Assembly (NCBI GenBank): GCA_045595795.1 | Contig: JAZOBC010000046.1 | Coordinates: 1 to 46,255 of the forward strand | Length of the DNA stretch: 46,255 nucleotides | DNA from: UMGS755 sp045595795 | Lineage (GTDB): Bacteria; Bacillota; Clostridia; UBA1381; UBA9506 | Direction: 5' to 3' | Shown: piece by piece, positions 42,274 through 46,255 of the stretch | Layout: the number at the start of each line of letters is the position of its first letter | Position numbering within the stretch: the first letter of the stretch is position 1 | Made by a program: the position numbers and the translations under genes | The notes under the pieces: model-generated | Databases searched by the model: none | The model's input: the letters and a program-made list of their open reading frames with translations, nothing else | What the model was told of the DNA's origin: nothing

Positions 42274-42948
42274 ATGGGCAAGCTGATTGTGATTGAAGGC
42301 GTGGATGCCAGCGGTAAGGCAACCCAAACAGAAAAACTGTTTTCACGTTTGCAAGAAGAAAGCTACGCCGTGCGTCAGATTTCTTTTCCTGATTATAATA
42401 GCGATTTTTCCGTGCCGGTTAAACGATATTTAGCAGGCGATTTAGGCAAAAATGCAGATGATGTGAGCCCTTATGCTGCCTCAACCTTTTATGCCATTGA
42501 CCGTTACGCAAGCTATAAGCGGGACTGGGGCGAATTTTACCGCGAAGGTGGTGTGCTGGTGGCAGATCGTTATGTCACATCGAATTTGGTGCACCAGGCG
42601 GCTAAAATCCTAGGCGACAAGCGTGAGTTTATGGATTGGCTCTATGATTTAGAATATGAACGGCTTGGGTTGCCGAAGCCGGATTTGGTTCTGTTTTTGG
42701 ACATGCCCCCGGCTTGTGCGAGACGCCTGATGGAACATCGCGCCAACAAAATAACGGGAGAGCAGCAGAAGGATATTCATGAACGCGACCCGCAGCATTT
42801 GGAGAAGGCCTATCACAATGCAATGACGGTTGCATCCATGGCAGGTTGGCAGATTATTTCCTGCACGGAGGGTGAAAATATTCGTTCAATTGATGAAATT
42901 TCTGATGAAATCTATCAAATAGTGAAAATGAACCTTGAGCATTCGTGA
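42274..42948 (+). CDS. tmk: Thymidylate kinase
   Basis: 224 residues. ATG is at 42274, with AGGAGGG inside the end of thyX, so translation is coupled. P-loop EGVDASGKATQT (about 8-19), DRYASYK (about 71), the DRYVTSN motif (about 95-101) and LFLDMPPACARRLM (about 140) fit dTMP kinase. It phosphorylates dTMP, the product of the upstream ThyX, so the two genes form a dTTP-supply operon. The lid region (NKITGEQQKDIHERD) is divergent from the E. coli type. Confidence 0.9.
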   Translation: MGKLIVIEGVDASGKATQTEKLFSRLQEESYAVRQISFPDYNSDFSVPVKRYLAGDLGKNADDVSPYAASTFYAIDRYASYKRDWGEFYREGGVLVADRYVTSNLVHQAAKILGDKREFMDWLYDLEYERLGLPKPDLVLFLDMPPACARRLMEHRANKITGEQQKDIHERDPQHLEKAYHNAMTVASMAGWQIISCTEGENIRSIDEISDEIYQIVKMNLEHS

Positions 42949-43015
42949 GAAAAAGAGAGAAAAACGAAGCAAATGAAACTTTGCAGAAAATATTTTAATT
43001 TTTTCAAAAAACCTC

Positions 43016-43044
43016 TTGACAAACCTTGCCACATGCATTATAAT
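43016..43044 (+). promoter_or_regulatory. Sigma-A promoter of rplM-rpsI
   Basis: TTGACA (43016-43021), 17-nt spacer, TATAAT (43039-43044): a perfect consensus. A leader of roughly 45 bases precedes rplM. Confidence 0.95.
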
Positions 43045-43098
43045 ATTTGATGTTGCATTTTGGAAATATTGTTTAGATCATACAGGAGGTAAAGATTT

Positions 43099-43536
43099 AT
43101 GAGTACATTTATGGCGAAAGCTCATGAACTGCAAAGAAAATGGTATATCATAGATGCAGACGGCAAGCCCCTGGGCAGAGTGGCAGCACAGGCAGCAGCA
43201 ATCCTTCGCGGAAAGCACAAGCCCGAATTCACTCCCCATTGCGATTGCGGTGACCATGTGATTATCATCAATGCAGCAAAAGCTATTTTAACCGGCAAAA
43301 AGCTGCAGCAGAAACACTATTACAGACACACAGGCTATGTCGGCGGTTTAAAAGCCGTTCGTTATGACAAGCTGATGAACGAGCGTCCTGCCTTTGCTAT
43401 GACAAAAGCTGTTAAAGGCATGTTGCCTCACAACACCTTAGGTGCACTGGCTGCTAAGAGATTGCGGGTTTATGCCGGCGATACGCATGAACATGCTGCT
43501 CAGAAGCCTGAAGCTTGGGCATTCGAGATTAAATAA
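43099..43536 (+). CDS. rplM: 50S ribosomal protein L13
   Basis: 145 residues; ATG 43099 after CAGGAGG. WYIIDADGKPLGRVAAQAAAIL (about 16-37), VIIINAAKAILTGKK (about 54-68) and AVKGMLPHN (about 108-116) are L13 hallmarks. It assembles into the large subunit. The usual pair with rpsI follows 15 bases on. Confidence 0.97.
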   Translation: MSTFMAKAHELQRKWYIIDADGKPLGRVAAQAAAILRGKHKPEFTPHCDCGDHVIIINAAKAILTGKKLQQKHYYRHTGYVGGLKAVRYDKLMNERPAFAMTKAVKGMLPHNTLGALAAKRLRVYAGDTHEHAAQKPEAWAFEIK

Positions 43537-43551
43537 GGAGGATTGTGAGAA

Positions 43552-43944
43552 ATGGCAGAATTATTTTACGGTACCGGTAGAAGAAAAAAGTCTATCGCCA
43601 GAGTTAGACTGGTTCCCGGTCAAGGTGATATCACCATTAATAACCGTTCTTTAGATGATTATTTTGGTCTGGAGACCTTAAAAGTTATTGTTCGTCAGCC
43701 CCTGGTTGCAACCAAAACCGAAGGTAAATATAACGTAAATGTTAATGTTATCGGTGGTGGTTTTACCGGTCAGGCTGGTGCAATCCGTCATGGTATTGCA
43801 AGAGCACTGCTGGAAGTTGATAGCGAAACCTACCGTCCCATCCTGAAGAAGGCTGGCTTCCTCACTCGTGACCCGAGAATGAAGGAAAGAAAGAAGTACG
43901 GTTTGAAGGCTGCTCGTCGTGCACCTCAGTTCTCAAAACGTTAA
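43552..43944 (+). CDS. rpsI: 30S ribosomal protein S9
   Basis: 130 residues, the normal length. GTGRRKKSIARVRLVPG (about 6-22), GGGFTGQAGAIRHGIARAL (about 68-86) and the basic tail ending APQFSKR are the S9 signature; the C-terminal Lys-Arg reaches the P site. Standard L13-S9 order. A terminator follows. Confidence 0.97.
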   Translation: MAELFYGTGRRKKSIARVRLVPGQGDITINNRSLDDYFGLETLKVIVRQPLVATKTEGKYNVNVNVIGGGFTGQAGAIRHGIARALLEVDSETYRPILKKAGFLTRDPRMKERKKYGLKAARRAPQFSKR

Positions 43945-43957
43945 TTGTATCAAATTT

Positions 43958-43987
43958 CCCCGAAGCCTCTATGGTTTCGGGGTTTTT
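43958..43987 (+). terminator. Terminator after rpsI
   Basis: CCCCGAAGCC (43958-43967) pairs with GGTTTCGGGG (43973-43982), one G-U, then five T. Confidence 0.88.
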
Positions 43988-44017
43988 GTTATTGGTGGTA
44001 GTGAGGAGGATATCTAC

Positions 44018-44278
44018 ATGAAATATAAATTTACTCCCAGGCAGGTTTGCGCCATGGAAATTCAGTTTAACATTGAGGGCAATGTTGTCTCTGATATTCA
44101 GTTTTTGGGTGGCTGCAACGGCAATCTAAAGGCGATTTCAAAGCTGATTGACGGTTGGACGGTGGAAGCCATTGAAGAAAAGTTAGCGGGGAATACCTGT
44201 GGTGGACGCCCCACATCTTGTGCCGACCAGCTTGCCAAAGCCGTGCGGGAGGCATATGAAACGCAAGAGCAACGATAA
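44018..44278 (+). CDS. TSCPD-domain protein (TIGR03905-like)
   Basis: 86 residues; ATG 44018 is chosen because GAGGAGGA (44003-44010) is just before it. FTPRQVCAMEIQFNIEGNVVSDIQFLGGCNGNLKAISKLI and GNTCGGRPTSCADQLAKAV match the small stand-alone TSCPD family. The domain is named after a Thr-Ser-Cys-Pro-Asp motif and also occurs at the end of vitamin-B12-type ribonucleotide reductases. Cys residues (about 11, 33, 61, 67) may bind metal. Exact function of the stand-alone form is unknown. Confidence 0.9.
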   Translation: MKYKFTPRQVCAMEIQFNIEGNVVSDIQFLGGCNGNLKAISKLIDGWTVEAIEEKLAGNTCGGRPTSCADQLAKAVREAYETQEQR

Positions 44279-44299
44279 AGTTGTTTTATATTATGAACA

Positions 44300-44338
44300 A
44301 AAGCAGAACTCCAACGAAAAACGGAGCTCTGCTTTTTT
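44300..44338 (+). terminator. Terminator after the TSCPD gene
   Basis: AGCAGAACTCC (44302-44312) pairs with GGAGCTCTGCT (44323-44333), one mismatch, then T-run to 44338. Confidence 0.8.
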
Positions 44339-44364
44339 AATTTTTGTGATTTTAAAAAAATATA

Positions 44365-44393
44365 TTGACAACACTAAAACGTTTTAGTATAAT
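44365..44393 (+). promoter_or_regulatory. Sigma-A promoter with LacI-type operator in its spacer
   Basis: TTGACA (44365-44370), 17-nt spacer, TATAAT (44388-44393). The perfect palindrome ACTAAAACGTTTTAGT (44373-44388) fills the spacer. Its CG centre and AAACGTTT core are typical of LacI/GalR operators, so transcription of the next genes is probably repressed without an inducer. No LacI gene is in the window. Confidence 0.85.
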
Positions 44394-44459
44394 GAAATCA
44401 TGTAAGGTAAATAACATTTTATGCATTTTTATGCGTATAAAAAACAGGAGGTAAAGATT

Positions 44460-45674
44460 ATGGCAAGATCAGGCGGACCGGGCTCTTTTGTGTTCGGTGA
44501 AGAAGAAAGAAAAGAAGTGTTAGAGGTGCTTGACGGACGGTATTTGTTCCGTTACGGCGATGACAATACCGATGGTTACACCCACAAGGTTGTGGATTTT
44601 GAAAATGCACTCAAAGAGACGATGGGTTCTAAATATGCGGTGGCAACCACCAGCGGTACTTGCTCATTGCTGGCTTCGTTAGCAGCATTGGGCATTGGTG
44701 CAGGGGATGAGGTCATTGTGCCGGGTTATACGTTTATTGCATCTATTTCCAGCATCATGCTGGCCGGAGCCATTCCTGTGCTGGCAGAAATTGACGAATC
44801 TTTGACCATTGACGTTACCAAAATTGAAGAATTAATCACACCGAAAACCAAGGCAATCCTGCCCGTACATATGCTGGGTAACCCCTGTCAGTTAGATGCA
44901 ATTATGGAGATTGCTAAAAAACATAATCTTTATGTTTTAGAAGACTGCTGCCAGGCTGTTGGTGCAAGCTACAAGGGCAAGCGTTGTGGCACCTATGGCG
45001 ATATTGCAGCATTTTCTTTAAATATCTTTAAAACCATCTCTACCGGTGATGGCGGTGCAGTTATCACAAACGACGAAAACCTGTATGAAAGAGCTTTTGG
45101 CTATCATGATCAGGGTCATAAGCCCAATCGTACCGGTGTTGAAATTGGTAACCGCAGCTTTGTTGGTATGAACATGCGCATGAATGAGTTGACCGGTGCA
45201 GTTGCTTTGGCGCAGACTCGTAAGCTGGATGAAATTCTAACCACACTGCGCACTAAGAAAGCAATGCTGAAGGATATGCTGAAGGATTTACCCCATATTT
45301 CTTTTAGAACCATTCATGATGAGGGCGAATGTGCAACGCTGTTGACAATTCTGTTTGACACTAAAGAATTAGCAGAAAGATTCTGCGAAAAAACCGGCGG
45401 CAGACCCATTGCATATTCCGGATGGCATGTATACAACAACATGGAGCAGGTGCTGAACAAGCTGCTGCCTGCTAAGACCATGAACGTAAATGACAGAACC
45501 TATTATAAGCACATGCTGCCTCAGACAGATGATATTTTAGAGCGTGCTGTCAACATCAGCGTTGGTGTTGTGGATAAGGGCTTGGGTTCCGGTTATGGTA
45601 TCAACATTTTGTCAACTGAGGAAGAAATCCGCACCGTTGGTAACAACATTCGTGAAATTATCCTGAACCTGTAA
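44460..45674 (+). CDS. DegT/DnrJ/EryC1/StrS-family PLP aminotransferase
   Basis: 404 residues; ATG 44460 after CAGGAGG. GTCSLLASLAALGIGAGDEVIVPGYTFIAS (about 65-95), ILPVHMLGNPCQLDAIMEIAKKHNLYVLEDCCQA (about 135-168) and SLNIFKTISTGDGG, where Lys near 192 binds PLP, are the family signature. These enzymes aminate keto-sugars or scyllo-inosose-type cyclitols. It is followed after 15 bases by a sugar/inositol-type oxidoreductase, so the pair may make or convert an amino sugar or amino-cyclitol. Confidence 0.9.
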   Translation: MARSGGPGSFVFGEEERKEVLEVLDGRYLFRYGDDNTDGYTHKVVDFENALKETMGSKYAVATTSGTCSLLASLAALGIGAGDEVIVPGYTFIASISSIMLAGAIPVLAEIDESLTIDVTKIEELITPKTKAILPVHMLGNPCQLDAIMEIAKKHNLYVLEDCCQAVGASYKGKRCGTYGDIAAFSLNIFKTISTGDGGAVITNDENLYERAFGYHDQGHKPNRTGVEIGNRSFVGMNMRMNELTGAVALAQTRKLDEILTTLRTKKAMLKDMLKDLPHISFRTIHDEGECATLLTILFDTKELAERFCEKTGGRPIAYSGWHVYNNMEQVLNKLLPAKTMNVNDRTYYKHMLPQTDDILERAVNISVGVVDKGLGSGYGINILSTEEEIRTVGNNIREIILNL

Positions 45675-45689
45675 AAAAGGAGACAAACC

Positions 45690-46255
45690 ATGAAGAAATT
45701 AAAGACGGCCATTATCGGCCTTGGTTATATTGGCGAAAGCCACATAGAAGCGGTACACCGTTTGGGCATGTGTGAGCTTTATGGTGTGTTTGATGCCAAC
45801 AGCGAGCTGGCAGAAAACAAAGCTGCTTACTATGGCATTCCCAAATGCTATAAAAGCATTGATGAGCTTCTTTCTGATCCTGAGGTTGATGTGGTTCATA
45901 ACTGCACGCCCAACCGTTTGCATCATGAGATTAACTGCAAAATTTTAGAAGCAGGCAAGCACCTGTTTTCTGAAAAACCCCTGTGTGCTACGTGGGAAGA
46001 AGCCCAGGAACTGATCCGTGTTAAAATAGCACATCCCGAGTTCCTTGCACTCGTTAACTTTAACTATCGTTTAAATCCCTTAGTTTTAGAAATGCGTAGC
46101 CGCATTAAGAATGGCGAAATCGGTGATGTACGCATTATGACCGGTTCTTATTTGCAGGACTGGCTTCTGTATGATACAGATTATAGCTGGCGTTTAGAGC
46201 CCGCTCTGTCCGGCAATTCCTGTGCCATTGCAGACATCGGTTCACACTGGATGGA
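45690..46255 (+). CDS. Gfo/Idh/MocA-family oxidoreductase (cut by window end)
   Basis: ATG 45690 after AAAAAGGAG; the frame is open to the end of the window (188 codons seen). AIIGLGYIGESHIEAV is the NAD(P)-binding GxGxxG, and HNCTPNRLHHEI and AGKHLFSEKPLCATWEEAQEL with catalytic-region EKP are classic for the family; FNYRLNPLVLEMR and IADIGSHWMD continue into the C-terminal domain. These enzymes oxidise or reduce sugars and inositols. With the aminotransferase upstream it likely supplies or uses a keto-sugar. It is controlled by the same LacI-type promoter. Confidence 0.92.
   Translation, partial: MKKLKTAIIGLGYIGESHIEAVHRLGMCELYGVFDANSELAENKAAYYGIPKCYKSIDELLSDPEVDVVHNCTPNRLHHEINCKILEAGKHLFSEKPLCATWEEAQELIRVKIAHPEFLALVNFNYRLNPLVLEMRSRIKNGEIGDVRIMTGSYLQDWLLYDTDYSWRLEPALSGNSCAIADIGSHWM

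Noticed and set aside
1..46255. CRISPR array or insertion sequence
   Set aside because: No regularly spaced repeats and no transposase frame were seen on either strand.

Overview
The window looks like a chromosomal segment of a Gram-positive, low-to-moderate GC, probably gut-associated Clostridia. Evidence: AGGAGG-type ribosome binding sites, TTGACA-17 nt-TATAAT promoters, SLH-domain surface proteins, an LplB/YtcP/LplA-type sugar ABC transporter, a SigF/SigB-like sigma factor, ThyX, and remnants of a Tn1549-like conjugative element. No species can be named from sequence alone.

Region 1 (1-6.1 kb) is a graveyard of mobile or accessory DNA: a broken repA-like replication initiator gene, a short A24 prepilin peptidase and a DUF3852-type small membrane protein (all typical of Tn1549-like elements), two free-standing ATPase genes each with an inverted repeat around its promoter, and a truncated surface-protein gene (InlB-type repeats plus SLH domains) joined to a stray signal-anchor fragment.

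Region 2 (6.1-31.2 kb) is a large glycan-utilisation locus, all on the + strand. An AraC-type sensor/regulator with its own terminator precedes an apparent operon of two ABC permeases, a lipoprotein sugar-binding protein, a secreted triple LamG-like protein, two translationally coupled SLH surface proteins, a large secreted heparinase II/III-type lyase, a second secreted LamG-like protein, and a cytoplasmic set: GH28-like, D-2-hydroxyacid dehydrogenase, SGNH esterase-like, GH78-like rhamnosidase and an unassigned glycoside-hydrolase-like protein. The apparent logic is to bind and cut an acidic, rhamnose-containing glycan at the S-layer, import fragments by the ABC transporter, then finish de-esterification and hydrolysis inside. 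The substrate is inferred, not shown. A structured, unassigned leader RNA lies before the first LamG gene.

Region 3 (31.0-36.9 kb) is a separately regulated module: AtuA/DUF1446 protein, DUF4387 protein, sodium:solute symporter, GntR/UTRA regulator and a neutral-ceramidase-like hydrolase. A 26-bp perfect palindrome and a 16-bp perfect inverted repeat sit at its promoters. A 147-bp direct repeat of the tail of the preceding hydrolase gene flanks it, suggesting insertion or duplication/deletion.

Region 4 (36.9-38.2 kb) is decayed: a frameshifted minus-strand gene, a perfect 22-bp inverted repeat, a small ORF, TATTAGC repeats, an intact tRNA-Arg(CCT) with terminator, and 219 bp away the 5' half of a different tRNA-Arg(CCT) that still has its promoter.

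Region 5 (38.2-46.3 kb) is mostly core: sigma factor and an anchored unknown protein (minus strand), a TetR/CDF metal-efflux pair around a shared operator, thyX-tmk, rplM-rpsI, a TSCPD protein, then a DegT-type aminotransferase and Gfo/Idh/MocA oxidoreductase behind a promoter whose spacer is a LacI-type palindrome.
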